Source: VBDM01 sp035702665 (GTDB lineage Bacteria > Pseudomonadota > Gammaproteobacteria > Burkholderiales > SG8-39). From it: DNA of 64,000 nucleotides. The notes beneath the pieces were generated by a model, which saw only the letters and a list, made by a program, of their open reading frames with translations, was not told the DNA's origin and searched no databases. Of the stretch, positions 16,333-25,478 are shown piece after piece. The position numbers and the translations under genes were made by a program. How positions within the stretch are numbered: the first letter of the stretch is position 1; each line of letters opens with the position of its first letter. The stretch lies in contig DASSQD010000132.1 in the NCBI GenBank assembly GCA_035702665.1, positions 1-64,000 on the forward strand, in the 5' to 3' direction.

Positions 16333-17348
16333 TGCGCCTGCCCTGGTTCGGCTTCCGGTCGCCTTCGAGCGTCGGCGAAGCGGCGAGAATCCTCGCGGCG
16401 GAGGGACCGGAGGCGATGCTCATCGCGGGCGGCACCGACCTTCTCCCCAACATGAAGCGCCGCCACCAGACGCCGAGCACGCTCGTTTCGCTCGGCCGGA
16501 TCGACGCCCTGAAGAAGGCGGCCAACGGCCCGGGCGCAAGGCTCGGCGCGGGACTGACGTTGAACGAGGTCGTCGCGAGCGCGATGGTCCGGGAGAAGTA
16601 CACGGGGCTGTGGCAGGCGGCGGCGCAGGTCGCGACCGTCCATCTTCGCAACATGGGCACCCTCGGCGGCAACCTGTGCCTGGACACGCGCTGCAACTAC
16701 TACAACCAGAACTACGAGTGGCGCAAGGCGATCGATTTCTGCCTGAAGAAGGATGGCGAGACCTGCTGGGTCGCCACCGCGAGCAAGCGCTGTGTCGCCA
16801 CGTCATCGACCGACTGCGCGCCCGCCCTGATATCGCTGGGCGCCAGCGTGCGCCTGGTCTCGACCCAGGGCGAGCGCGACGTCGCGCTCGCCGATCTCTA
16901 TCGGAACGACGGCATCGACTACCTCGCGCGCCGGCCCGACGAGATCCTCACAGAGGTGAAGCTGCCGCAAGCCGAGGGCTGGAGGAGCAGCTATTGGAAA
17001 CTGCGCCGCCGCGGGGCCTTCGATTTTCCCGTGCTGGGCGTCGCCGCGGCGGTGAAGACGGCGCGCGACGGGACGGTGGAGGAGGCGCGCATCGCGCTCG
17101 GCGCGGTATCCTCGCGGCCCCTGCTCACCAAAGGCGGAGAGCTCCTCGTCGGCAGGAAGCTGAACGACGATGCAATCGCCGAAGCCGGGGCCAAGGTCGC
17201 CTCGGCCGCGAAGCCCATGGACAACACCGACCTGGATCTCTACTGGAGAAAGAGCGTGGTCTCCGAGTTCGTCGGCTACGCGCTGCGCGAGATCCGCGGC
17301 GACGACATCAGCGCGACGCGCCTGCGGATCGCCCGGCAGGCGCTCTAG
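16329..17348 (+). CDS. hcrB: 4-hydroxybenzoyl-CoA reductase, beta subunit (FAD and 4Fe-4S)
   Basis: The FAD-binding subunit (339 aa) has the family motifs IAGGTDLLP (33-41) and NMGTLGGNLC (108-117). It carries a cysteine-rich insertion with C122, C138, C146 and C155. That insertion holds the additional [4Fe-4S] cluster that distinguishes 4-hydroxybenzoyl-CoA reductases from other xanthine oxidase relatives, so it fixes the identity of the whole trio. The stop codon overlaps the stop of the convergent boxD gene. Confidence 0.93.
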   Translation: MMRLPWFGFRSPSSVGEAARILAAEGPEAMLIAGGTDLLPNMKRRHQTPSTLVSLGRIDALKKAANGPGARLGAGLTLNEVVASAMVREKYTGLWQAAAQVATVHLRNMGTLGGNLCLDTRCNYYNQNYEWRKAIDFCLKKDGETCWVATASKRCVATSSTDCAPALISLGASVRLVSTQGERDVALADLYRNDGIDYLARRPDEILTEVKLPQAEGWRSSYWKLRRRGAFDFPVLGVAAAVKTARDGTVEEARIALGAVSSRPLLTKGGELLVGRKLNDDAIAEAGAKVASAAKPMDNTDLDLYWRKSVVSEFVGYALREIRGDDISATRLRIARQAL

Positions 17349-18889
17349 GGCTGCGGCGGCGCGATCAGCTTCTGGATCACCGGACGCGAGCCCTCGAGCG
17401 CGACGCGCTGCATGTAAAAGGCCAGTCCGCGCGCTTCGCCCAGTTCCTCGCCTCCGCCGGCGCGCCCCGGACCGCCGTGTACGAGCTGCGGGAGGACGGT
17501 TCCCGGTCCCGGCGACATCTCGATCTTCGGATGGCCGAGAAATATTCTTCCATGATAAGGTGCGATGCCTTGGACGACCTCTTCGAGGAAGTCCGCGTCC
17601 TCGGAGTACACCGAGGACACCAGCCCGCCGTTGCCGCGGGTGACGATTGCCGCGGCATCCGCGCCCCTGCCCGAATAGGGGAGCAGCGACGCGACCGGCC
17701 CGAACACCTCCCGGGCGTGCACCGAGGCGGCGAGCGCGTCCTTCGCGAATTCCACGAGGACCGGCGAGATGAAGAAGCCTTTGCCGGCGAGCGCGGCGGC
17801 GCTGCCGAAGGCCGCCTTGCCTTCCGCCGAGAGCTGTTCGACGCCTTCGCGCACGTCGGTGAGCTGAGCGCGGCTGGCCACCGGTCCCATGCGCGTCTCC
17901 TCCAGCGCCGGATTGCCGACGCGCACCGCTTTGAGCCCTTCGACGAGATCGCCGCGCAGCGTCGCCGCGTGCGCGTCGGCGACGAGCACGCGGCGGATCG
18001 CGGTGCATTTCTGCCCCGCTTTCTGCGTCATGTCGCGCAACACGTCCTTGAGGAAGGTTTCGTACATGTCGCTGCCCGGCTCCGCGTCCGGGCCGAGCAC
18101 CGCGGCGTTCAGGCTGTCCGCCTCGACGTTCACGCGCACCGATTCGCGGGCGACGTTGGGCAGCGCGCGGATGCGGACGCCCGTGTCGCCGGACCCCGTG
18201 AATGCGAGCACGTCCTGGCTGCCGAGGAGCGCCGGCAGCTCGCGCGGCGCGCCGACCAGGAGCGAGAGCGCCCCCTCGGGCAGGATCTTCTTCTCGACGA
18301 GGATTTCCATCAACCGGTGCGCCACCAGCGCCGAGCTCGTCGCCGGCTTGGAGAGCACGGGCATGCCGGCGAGCAGCGCGCACGCCGCCTTCTCCGCCAG
18401 ACCCCAGGCGGGAAAGTTGAAGGCGTTGATGTGCACTGCGACGCCGTGACGCGGCACGCACACGTGCTGCCCGTGGAACCGCGGCGAGCGCCCGAGCTGC
18501 ACGCCTTCGCCGTCCACGAGGATCTTCGCTGCGCCGAGCTTCTCGCCCACCTCGGAATACGACTGGAGGGTGAAGATCGCGCCGTCGACATCGAACTTCG
18601 CGTCCGAGCGCGTGTTGCCGCCGTTGGCGACCGAGAGATCGAGCAATTCGTCGCGGTGAGCCTGGATCGCCTTCGCGGTTTCCTTCAGCAGCGCGCCGCG
18701 CTCGGCGAAGGACAGCGTGCGCAGCGCCGGGCCGCCTTTTCTCCGTGCAAAGTCGAGCGCGCCGGCGAGATCCAGGCCGTCGCTCGAGGCTTGCGCAAGC
18801 GCCTCCTCGGTTGCGGGATTGACGAGGATCTGCGGCGCGCCCGATCCTTCGATCCAGCGGCCGCCCAGGTAGCTTCGCAGCGTCTTCAT
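17345..18889 (-). CDS. boxD: 3,4-dehydroadipyl-CoA semialdehyde dehydrogenase BoxD
   Basis: This NADP-dependent aldehyde dehydrogenase (514 aa) oxidises the BoxC product to 3,4-dehydroadipyl-CoA. Motifs include AFNFPAWG (near 155), FTGSGDTG (about 230), the catalytic-cysteine region QKAGQKCTAIRR (near 292-303) and EVFGPVASLLPY. The N-terminus MKTLRSYLGGRWIEGSG matches PaaZ/BoxD-type enzymes. It is convergent with hcrB and divergent from the gamma-glutamyltransferase-like gene. A TGCA-N6-TGCA site in its upstream region suggests BoxR control. Confidence 0.92.
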   Translation of the reverse strand: MKTLRSYLGGRWIEGSGAPQILVNPATEEALAQASSDGLDLAGALDFARRKGGPALRTLSFAERGALLKETAKAIQAHRDELLDLSVANGGNTRSDAKFDVDGAIFTLQSYSEVGEKLGAAKILVDGEGVQLGRSPRFHGQHVCVPRHGVAVHINAFNFPAWGLAEKAACALLAGMPVLSKPATSSALVAHRLMEILVEKKILPEGALSLLVGAPRELPALLGSQDVLAFTGSGDTGVRIRALPNVARESVRVNVEADSLNAAVLGPDAEPGSDMYETFLKDVLRDMTQKAGQKCTAIRRVLVADAHAATLRGDLVEGLKAVRVGNPALEETRMGPVASRAQLTDVREGVEQLSAEGKAAFGSAAALAGKGFFISPVLVEFAKDALAASVHAREVFGPVASLLPYSGRGADAAAIVTRGNGGLVSSVYSEDADFLEEVVQGIAPYHGRIFLGHPKIEMSPGPGTVLPQLVHGGPGRAGGGEELGEARGLAFYMQRVALEGSRPVIQKLIAPPQP

Positions 18890-18948
18890 TCGCGTTCCGG
18901 CTCTTTTGGGGTGTCGCTAGGATAGCCGAAGCGGCCGCGAGATGGACA

Positions 18949-18962
18949 TGCACTAAAATGCA
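18949..18962. promoter_or_regulatory. Candidate BoxR operator upstream of boxD
   Basis: TGCA-CTAAAA-TGCA is an exact TGCA-N6-TGCA element 60 nt upstream of the boxD start, on the far side of which lies the divergent gamma-glutamyltransferase-like gene. The spacing and AT-rich core match the two elements at the boxR promoter (core GTATAA). It overlaps the ATG annotated at 18958, which suggests that the divergent gene really starts at ATG 18967. Confidence 0.6.
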
Positions 18963-20592
18963 CCGCATGTTTCCGATCGCCACCGGCAGGCCCGCGAGCC
19001 TGGCGCCGAACGGCATGATCGCATCGCCGCACTCGCTCGCTTCCGCCGCGGGCGCAGACGCGCTGCGCGCAGGAGGTTCCGCCGTGGACGCGGCGGTCGC
19101 GGCCGGCGCGGTGCTGTCCGTGGTGTATCCGCACATGACGAGCGTCGGCGGCGACGCCTTCTGGCTGATCTACGACGCGCGCGCGCGGCGCGTGCGCTAC
19201 CTGAACGGCGGAGGGCGCGCGGCGCGCGGGGCGAGCATCGATTGGTTCCGCGCGCGCGGGATGAACGAGGTTCCCCTGCGCGGATTTCTCCCCGCGACCC
19301 TGACCACGCCCGGCGCGGTCGCCAGCTGGTGCGCCGCGCACGAGCAGTACGGCAGGCTGCCCCTCTCGCGCGACCTCGCCGCGGCGATCGGCTATGCGCG
19401 CGGGGGATTCCCGGTCACCGGGCGCCTCGCGCGCGCGATCGAGCTGCACGCCTCCGACGGCTCGCTGAACGCCGGTGCGCTCGCGCTTCTTGCTCCCGGG
19501 GGAGCCGCGCCGCGCGCGGGCGGGAAGCTGGCCAACGGCGCTCTGGCGCTCGTGCTGGAGCGCATCGCGCAGGAAGGCCGCGAGGGATTCTACGGCGGCG
19601 AGACGGCGCGTTCGCTCGCCGCGTTCTCGCGCGCGGGCGGCGGGTTCTTCGACGCGACGGACCTGGCGGCCCAACGCGCGACCTGGGGCGAGCCGCTCTC
19701 AGGCACCTATCGCGGCGTGGAGATCTTCGAGACCCCTCCGCCGACGCAGGGGTTCGCCGTCATCGAAATGCTGAATCTCGTGGAGAGCGCGGAGGTCGGC
19801 AGAATGGATCCGCTGGGCCCGGAACTCGCGCACCTGCTCGTGCAGGCGAAGCAGATCGCCTACCACGACCGCGACCGGCTGCTCGCCGACCCCGAGTACC
19901 AGCCGGTACCCGTCGACAGGCTGATCGCCAAGACCTACGCCGCCGAGCGTCGCAGGCTGATGCGCGCCGACCGCGCCCTTCCCTGGGACCTGGTCCCGTC
20001 CTACGGCACGCTCGCGGGCGACACTGTCTTCGTCGCGGCGGTCGACGCCGAGGGCAACGCCGCGGCGCTGGTCCAGAGCCTGTATTTCACCTTCGGCGCC
20101 GGGATCGTCGCGGGCGATACCGGGATCGTGATGCAGAACCGCTCGGCCTATTTCTCGCTCGATCCGCAGCATCCCAACCGCCTCGAGCCCGGCAAGCGGC
20201 CCCTGCACACCCTGATCGCGTCGATGGCGTTGCAGGACGGCAGCCTCCGGCACGTGCTCGGCTGCATGGGAGCGGACGGCCAGCCGCAGATCCACCTGCA
20301 AGGCTACGTCGGCCTGATCGATTTCGGATTCGATATCCAGCATGCGCTCGAGATGCCGCGGTGGCTGTCGGGAAGGTTCAACATCGGCGACCCGCGCGAC
20401 CTGCTCAACATGGAAGGGCGATTCCCGGAAGCCACCGCCAGGGAACTCGAGCGCCGCGGACACGCCGTCAACCGGTGGCCGGATTGGTGCGAGCTTGCGG
20501 GGCACGCGCACGGGATCACGGTCGACCCGGCGTCGGGCGTTCGCATCGGCGGGGCCGATCCCCGGAGCGACGGCGCGGCCATAGGCTGCTAG
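18958..20592 (+). CDS. Gamma-glutamyltransferase family protein
   Basis: The 544-residue protein belongs to the Ntn-hydrolase gamma-glutamyltransferase family. The N-terminal block includes NGMIASPHSLASAAGADALR, and the self-processing threonine is probably in GDTVFVAAVD (near residue 360), where classic enzymes have TTH. It lacks an obvious signal peptide, so it may be a cytoplasmic amidohydrolase-like member and not a glutathione-degrading periplasmic enzyme. ATG 18967 is an alternative start because 18958 lies inside a putative operator. Its role among aromatic genes is unknown. Confidence 0.85.
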   Translation: MHRMFPIATGRPASLAPNGMIASPHSLASAAGADALRAGGSAVDAAVAAGAVLSVVYPHMTSVGGDAFWLIYDARARRVRYLNGGGRAARGASIDWFRARGMNEVPLRGFLPATLTTPGAVASWCAAHEQYGRLPLSRDLAAAIGYARGGFPVTGRLARAIELHASDGSLNAGALALLAPGGAAPRAGGKLANGALALVLERIAQEGREGFYGGETARSLAAFSRAGGGFFDATDLAAQRATWGEPLSGTYRGVEIFETPPPTQGFAVIEMLNLVESAEVGRMDPLGPELAHLLVQAKQIAYHDRDRLLADPEYQPVPVDRLIAKTYAAERRRLMRADRALPWDLVPSYGTLAGDTVFVAAVDAEGNAAALVQSLYFTFGAGIVAGDTGIVMQNRSAYFSLDPQHPNRLEPGKRPLHTLIASMALQDGSLRHVLGCMGADGQPQIHLQGYVGLIDFGFDIQHALEMPRWLSGRFNIGDPRDLLNMEGRFPEATARELERRGHAVNRWPDWCELAGHAHGITVDPASGVRIGGADPRSDGAAIGC

Positions 20593-20614
20593 AGCCGGCT
20601 CGCGCCGGCTTCTT
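20593..20614 (+). terminator. Hairpin after the gamma-glutamyltransferase-like gene
   Basis: AGCCGGC-TCGC-GCCGGCT is a perfect 7-bp stem with a 4-nt loop followed by TCTT, beginning one base after the stop codon. The T tract is short, so it is a moderate candidate for an intrinsic terminator separating this gene from the second ligase. Confidence 0.5.
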
Positions 20615-20672
20615 GACGCTCCGGGCGTGGGAGCGAACAATCGCGTGGCAGCGCGAACAAAGGAGGAATGCC

Positions 20673-22256
20673 GTGCCGTCCCGCAGCAGTGCCGACCATT
20701 CGGTGAGCCCGCCGAGCGTCAAGATCCCCCGCGACTACAACGCCGCGTACGACCTGATCGAGCGCAACCTGGCGGCGGGACGCGCCGCGCGGATCGCGTA
20801 CATCGACGACGCCGGCCAGTACACCTTCGGGCAGCTCGCCGAGCGCGTCAACCGCTTCGGCTCGGGACTCCGCGCGCTGGGGCTGGACATGGAGCACCGC
20901 GTGCTCCTCGCTCTCACCGACACGGTCGACTTTCCGACCGCCTTCCTCGGCGCGATCAAGGCGGGCATCGTGCCGGTGGCGGTCAACACGCTGCTCACGC
21001 CGAAAGACTACGAGTACATGCTCGCGGATAGCCGCGCCAAAGCACTGATCGTATCCGAGGCACTGCTTCCGCAATTCGCCGGCGCCATCGGCAGGCTACC
21101 CTTCCTCAAGCACGTCATCGTCTCGGGCTCGGGGTCGCCGCAGGGACACCTTGCGTTCAAGGAGGTTCTCGCCAAGGGGGCGCCCGAGCTCGCACCCGCG
21201 CCCACGACCTGCGACGACGCCTGCTTCTGGCTGTATTCCTCGGGCTCGACCGGCATGCCCAAGGGCACGGTGCACGTGCACTCGAGCATGATCATCACCG
21301 CGGAGCTCTACGCGCGCGGCGTGCTCGGGTACCGGGAAAGCGACGTGGTGTTCTCGGCGGCCAAGCTCTTCTTCGCCTACGGGCTGGGCAACGCGCTGTC
21401 CTTCACGCTCGCGGTGGGCGCGACCGCCGTGCTGATGGCGGAGAGGCCGACGCCTGCGGCGGTGTTCAAGCGTTTCAAGGAGAAGAAGCCGACGCTGTTC
21501 TTCGGCGTCCCCACGCTCTATGCGGCGATGCTGGCGAGCCCCGACCTTCCGGGAAGGGAGGCGCTCGCGCTGCGCCAGTGCATCTCGGCGGGAGAGGCCC
21601 TGCCGCCGCAGATCGCGAAGCGCTGGAAGGAGAGGATCGGGGTGGAGATTCTCGACGGGATCGGATCGACCGAGATGCTCCACATCTTCCTTTCGAACCG
21701 CCCGGACGACCTGCGCTACGGCACCACCGGAAAGCCCGTTCCGGGATACGACCTGAGGCTGGTCGACGAGCAGGGCGAGCCGGTGAAGCCAGGGGAGATG
21801 GGCGAGCTGCAGATCAGAGGCCCCACCAGCGCAGCGTACTACTGGAACAACCGCGAGAAGAGCCGTAGCACCTTCCACGGCGGCTGGACGCGCAGCGGCG
21901 ACAAGTACACCCAGGACAAGGACGGCTACTACGTCTACGGCGGGCGCTCCGACGACATGCTGAAAGTGTCCGGGATCTACGTGTCGCCGGCCGAAGTCGA
22001 GGCGGCGCTCGTCGGGCACGAGGCGGTTCTCGAGGCGGCCGTCATCGGTGCCGAGGACGAGAACAAGCTGGTGAAGCCCAAGGCGTTCGTCGTGCTCAAG
22101 CCGGGCAATTCCGGCAGCGACGCGCTCAAGGCGGCGCTGCAGCAGCACGTGAAGGACAAGCTCGCCCCCTACAAGTATCCGCGCTGGATAGAGTTTCTGC
22201 CCGAGTTGCCGAAGACGGCGACCGGGAAGATACAGAGATTCAAGCTGCGAGCCTGA
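20673..22256 (+). CDS. Benzoate-CoA ligase family protein (copy 2)
   Basis: A 527-residue paralogue of the ligase at 11116, similar along its whole length. Motifs include YSSGSTGMPKG, ILDGIGSTEM, WTRSGDKYTQ and PKTATGKIQR. GTG at 20673 was chosen because AGGAGG ends 6 nt upstream and it gives the conserved start region PRDYNAAYDLIERNL; an ATG at 20668 is out of frame. It likely activates benzoate, 4-hydroxybenzoate or a related acid. The lysine in TGKIQR is the residue acylated in homologous ligases, and a sirtuin gene follows 2.4 kb downstream. Confidence 0.92.
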   Translation: MPSRSSADHSVSPPSVKIPRDYNAAYDLIERNLAAGRAARIAYIDDAGQYTFGQLAERVNRFGSGLRALGLDMEHRVLLALTDTVDFPTAFLGAIKAGIVPVAVNTLLTPKDYEYMLADSRAKALIVSEALLPQFAGAIGRLPFLKHVIVSGSGSPQGHLAFKEVLAKGAPELAPAPTTCDDACFWLYSSGSTGMPKGTVHVHSSMIITAELYARGVLGYRESDVVFSAAKLFFAYGLGNALSFTLAVGATAVLMAERPTPAAVFKRFKEKKPTLFFGVPTLYAAMLASPDLPGREALALRQCISAGEALPPQIAKRWKERIGVEILDGIGSTEMLHIFLSNRPDDLRYGTTGKPVPGYDLRLVDEQGEPVKPGEMGELQIRGPTSAAYYWNNREKSRSTFHGGWTRSGDKYTQDKDGYYVYGGRSDDMLKVSGIYVSPAEVEAALVGHEAVLEAAVIGAEDENKLVKPKAFVVLKPGNSGSDALKAALQQHVKDKLAPYKYPRWIEFLPELPKTATGKIQRFKLRA

Positions 22257-22263
22257 GGCGGCG

Positions 22264-24678
22264 TTGCTGGCGAGCCTGCGAAGCATCAAGACCAAGGTCA
22301 CGCTGATCGTCACGATCTGCGTCGTGGCCCTGCTGATGCTCGTCTCGGCGGTCGAGATGTATCGGGTGAAGTCGGACTTCAGGGAGGTCCTCGGGAACCA
22401 GCAATTGACCCTCGTGGCCCGGATGGTCGACGACATCGACGAGAAGCTTGCATCGGCGCACGCGGTGCTGATCGGAGTGTCCAAGGCGATTCCGCCGGAG
22501 ATCGCACGCAACCCCGGGCAACTCAGGAAGAATCTCGAATTCCGCAACGCCCTTCAGTTTCTTTTCGAAAATCTCGTGGTCTTTTCCCCCGCCGGGGTGA
22601 CCCTCGTCGACTTGCGGAGCACCGGGCTCGAGGGCGCCAGCGTGAGCGACCGCGAGTTCTTCAAGAAGGTGATGAGCGACCGCAAGCCCTATATCTCTCG
22701 GCCGTTCCTCGGGAGGAACACCAGGCAGCCGTTCGTCGTCCTGACGGCGCCGATCCTGGATAGCCGGGGGCAGGTCGTGGCCGTCCTGGGAGGCTCGCTG
22801 AACCTGCTGAGGCCGAACTTCCTCGGCAAGCTCGGCAGCGCCAGGGTGGGCAAGACGGGTTCGTTCGCGCTCCTCGGGCGCGACCGCACGATCATCATCT
22901 CGCGCGACGCCGACCGCATCATGCAACCGGGACCCGCGCCCGGCGTCTCCCCCTACTTCGATCACGCGGTGGCGGGAGGGGCAGGATGGGAGGAAGCGGT
23001 CAACAGTCGCGGACTGCACGCGCTTTTCAGCTATTCGCCGCTCGAGACCGTGCCCTGGGTGCTCGCCGCCGCGCTGCCCGTCGAGGAGGCTTTCGCTCCG
23101 GTCGTCGCCACGCAGAAAGAGATAGCACAGATCAGCGTGCTCCTGATCCTTCTCATCGCGCCCCTGGTGTGGCTGGGCACGCAGTACCTGCTCGCCCCGC
23201 TGCTGGGGCTGCACGACGCCATCCGCCGCGCGCGCAGCGATCCCGGCTCGACCGCCGAGGTCCGGGTTCGCAGCCGCGATGAAATCGGCGAGCTCGCCGC
23301 GGACTTCAACAATCTCATCCGGGAGCGAACCGAGGCCGAGGGCTCGCTGAGGGAGAGTGAGCGCCGCTTGCGCATGATCGCGGACAACACGCCGGCCTTG
23401 ATCGGATACGTCGACTCGAATCTCCGCTACCGGTACGCCAACGGCACCTACTTCGAGTGGTTCGGAAGGAAACCGGAGGACATGCTCGGACGAGACATGC
23501 GCGAAGTCCTGGGCGAGGCGGCGTTCGCGGTGCGCGAACCGCATATCCGCGAGGCCCTAGCGGGCAGGGAAGCGACCTTCGAGGTGCCGCCCGCGGTCTC
23601 GGGTTTCAACCGGTACGCGCACACGCGTTATGTCCCGGACCGGCGTGCGGATGGCACGGTGGCGGGCTTCTACGTTCTCGCCAGTGACGTGACCCCGCTG
23701 AAGAAGTCCGAGGAGCAACTGCGCGAAAGCGAGCAGCAGCTCAGCCTCGCGCTGGAAGGCTCGGAGCTCGCCCTGTTCGACTGGAACATCAGGACCGGCG
23801 AGATCTTTCTCAGCGAGCAGTGGTCAGTGATGCTCGGCGGCAAGCCCGAGCTGACGCGCACCACGTTCTCCGCACTCGAGAGGATCACTCATCCGGAGGA
23901 CAGGCAATTCGTGCAGAGTCTTCTTCGTGACGCCCTGAAGGGCGTCACCTCGCACTACCGCGCGGAGCACCGCGTCCAGGCGCGCGACGGCTGGATCTGG
24001 GTCCAGAGCCACGGGCAGGTGACCGCGCGCGATCCGAGCGGTTACGCGACTCGGATGGTCGGGACCGCCGCCGACGTCACCGAGCGGAAGCGCGCCGAGC
24101 ACGAGCTCGCGCAGAGCCGCATGGAGCTCGAGCGGGCGGCTTGGTACGACGCCCTCACGGGACTTCCCAACCGCAACCTGCTGATGGACCGCCTCGAGCA
24201 GGTACTCGCACGAAGCCGTCGCAGCCGGCAGCTGCTCACGGTCTTCTACCTCGACCTCGACGGATTCAAGGCGATCAACGACAGCATGGGGCACGCCGGC
24301 GGCGACGCGCTGCTGAGGCTGTTCGGGGAGCGCCTGCGGCGGACGGTGAGAACCAGCGACACGGTCGCGAGGATGAGCGGCGACGAATTCGTCGTTCTGC
24401 TCGAAGACCTCCGCGAGCGCAAGGACGCCGACGCGATCGCGACGACCGTGGTCGAGGCCGCGCGCGGGGAATTCACGGTCGAATCCAAGGTGCTCCGCGT
24501 GACGACGAGCATCGGCATCGCGTTCACGCGAGGGGAATTGACCGGCGCCGAGCTGCTCAAGCGCGCCGACACGGCGCTCTACCAGGCCAAGCGCGCCGGC
24601 CGCGACCGGTACCACATCGACCAGACCGAGCAGCCCGCGCCCGAGGCGCGCGACGCACCCCTGCGGGCGCGCCTTTGA
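22264..24678 (+). CDS. Membrane sensor diguanylate cyclase (dCache-HAMP-PAS-PAS-GGDEF)
   Basis: The 804-residue protein has a transmembrane helix near 12-32, a periplasmic Cache-type sensor to about 275, a second helix near 285-305, a HAMP region, two PAS domains (about 370-490 and 495-615) and a C-terminal GGDEF domain. The active-site loop reads MSGDEF, with serine replacing the first glycine. The inhibitory I-site RTSD lies exactly five residues earlier. It probably makes cyclic di-GMP in response to an external signal, although the altered loop could reduce activity. The start is TTG, 7 nt after the ligase gene. Confidence 0.87.
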   Translation: MLASLRSIKTKVTLIVTICVVALLMLVSAVEMYRVKSDFREVLGNQQLTLVARMVDDIDEKLASAHAVLIGVSKAIPPEIARNPGQLRKNLEFRNALQFLFENLVVFSPAGVTLVDLRSTGLEGASVSDREFFKKVMSDRKPYISRPFLGRNTRQPFVVLTAPILDSRGQVVAVLGGSLNLLRPNFLGKLGSARVGKTGSFALLGRDRTIIISRDADRIMQPGPAPGVSPYFDHAVAGGAGWEEAVNSRGLHALFSYSPLETVPWVLAAALPVEEAFAPVVATQKEIAQISVLLILLIAPLVWLGTQYLLAPLLGLHDAIRRARSDPGSTAEVRVRSRDEIGELAADFNNLIRERTEAEGSLRESERRLRMIADNTPALIGYVDSNLRYRYANGTYFEWFGRKPEDMLGRDMREVLGEAAFAVREPHIREALAGREATFEVPPAVSGFNRYAHTRYVPDRRADGTVAGFYVLASDVTPLKKSEEQLRESEQQLSLALEGSELALFDWNIRTGEIFLSEQWSVMLGGKPELTRTTFSALERITHPEDRQFVQSLLRDALKGVTSHYRAEHRVQARDGWIWVQSHGQVTARDPSGYATRMVGTAADVTERKRAEHELAQSRMELERAAWYDALTGLPNRNLLMDRLEQVLARSRRSRQLLTVFYLDLDGFKAINDSMGHAGGDALLRLFGERLRRTVRTSDTVARMSGDEFVVLLEDLRERKDADAIATTVVEAARGEFTVESKVLRVTTSIGIAFTRGELTGAELLKRADTALYQAKRAGRDRYHIDQTEQPAPEARDAPLRARL

Positions 24679-25436
24679 CCGACCGGGTCCGTTCCTGGGT
24701 GGAAGATGCGAGGCGCGTCGTCGTCCTGACCGGCGCGGGGATCTCCACCGAATCGGGCATTCCGGATTTTCGCGGCCCGCAGGGGGTGTGGACGAGGGAT
24801 CCCGAGGCGGAGAAGCTCTCCGACATCCGCTACTACGTGGCCGACCCTGAGATACGCCGGAAATCCTGGCAGTCGCGCCTCGAGCACCCGGCGTGGACCG
24901 CGCGCCCGAACTCGGGGCACGCCGCGATCGTGGCGCTCGAACGGCGCGGCAAGCTCCACGCTCTCATCACCCAGAACATCGACGGCCTGCACCAGAAAGC
25001 GGGCATCTCCGCCCGCCGCGTGATCGAGGTTCACGGCACGGTCCACGCGGTGGTGTGCCTGTCCTGCGGGTGGAAGGGGCCGATGCAGGACACGCTCGCC
25101 CGCGTGCGCGGCGGCGAATCCGACCCCCCCTGCAAACGCTGCGGCGGCATTCTGAAAAGCGATACCATCTCGTTCGGGCAAGCACTGGTGCCCGAGGTGA
25201 TCGATCGCGCGATGGATGCCGCGGGCGAATCGGACCTGTTCATCTCGGTCGGCACCAGCCTGCAGGTCTACCCGATCGCCGGGACCGTTCCCGCGGCAAA
25301 AAGAGCAGGCGCGCGGGTGGTCATCGTCAATGCGCAGGCGACGCCTTACGACGGCATCGCCGACGCGGTGCTTCGCGGCGCGATCGGCGAGACCCTGCCG
25401 CGGATTTTGGCAGGCACCGACGCCGTACCTTCTTGA
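24675..25436 (+). CDS. NAD-dependent protein deacylase (sirtuin)
   Basis: The 253-residue protein shows the sirtuin motifs GAGISTESGIPDFRG, TQNIDGLH, catalytic His in EVHGTVH, and a zinc ribbon CLSC...CKRC. It removes acyl groups from lysine using NAD. It starts at a TTG overlapping the preceding TGA. In Rhodopseudomonas, a sirtuin activates acetylated benzoate-CoA ligase, so its position downstream of two such ligases suggests a similar role here; this is inference. Confidence 0.9.
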   Translation: MTDRVRSWVEDARRVVVLTGAGISTESGIPDFRGPQGVWTRDPEAEKLSDIRYYVADPEIRRKSWQSRLEHPAWTARPNSGHAAIVALERRGKLHALITQNIDGLHQKAGISARRVIEVHGTVHAVVCLSCGWKGPMQDTLARVRGGESDPPCKRCGGILKSDTISFGQALVPEVIDRAMDAAGESDLFISVGTSLQVYPIAGTVPAAKRAGARVVIVNAQATPYDGIADAVLRGAIGETLPRILAGTDAVPS

Positions 25437-25478
25437 CGCGGGCGCGCGGCAGGGCGCCAAATGCGACTCTGAGGAGAA

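Noticed and set aside
22264..24678. A hybrid sensor kinase call for the dCache-PAS protein
   Set aside because: There is no histidine-kinase or receiver domain. The C-terminus is a GGDEF domain with an I-site.
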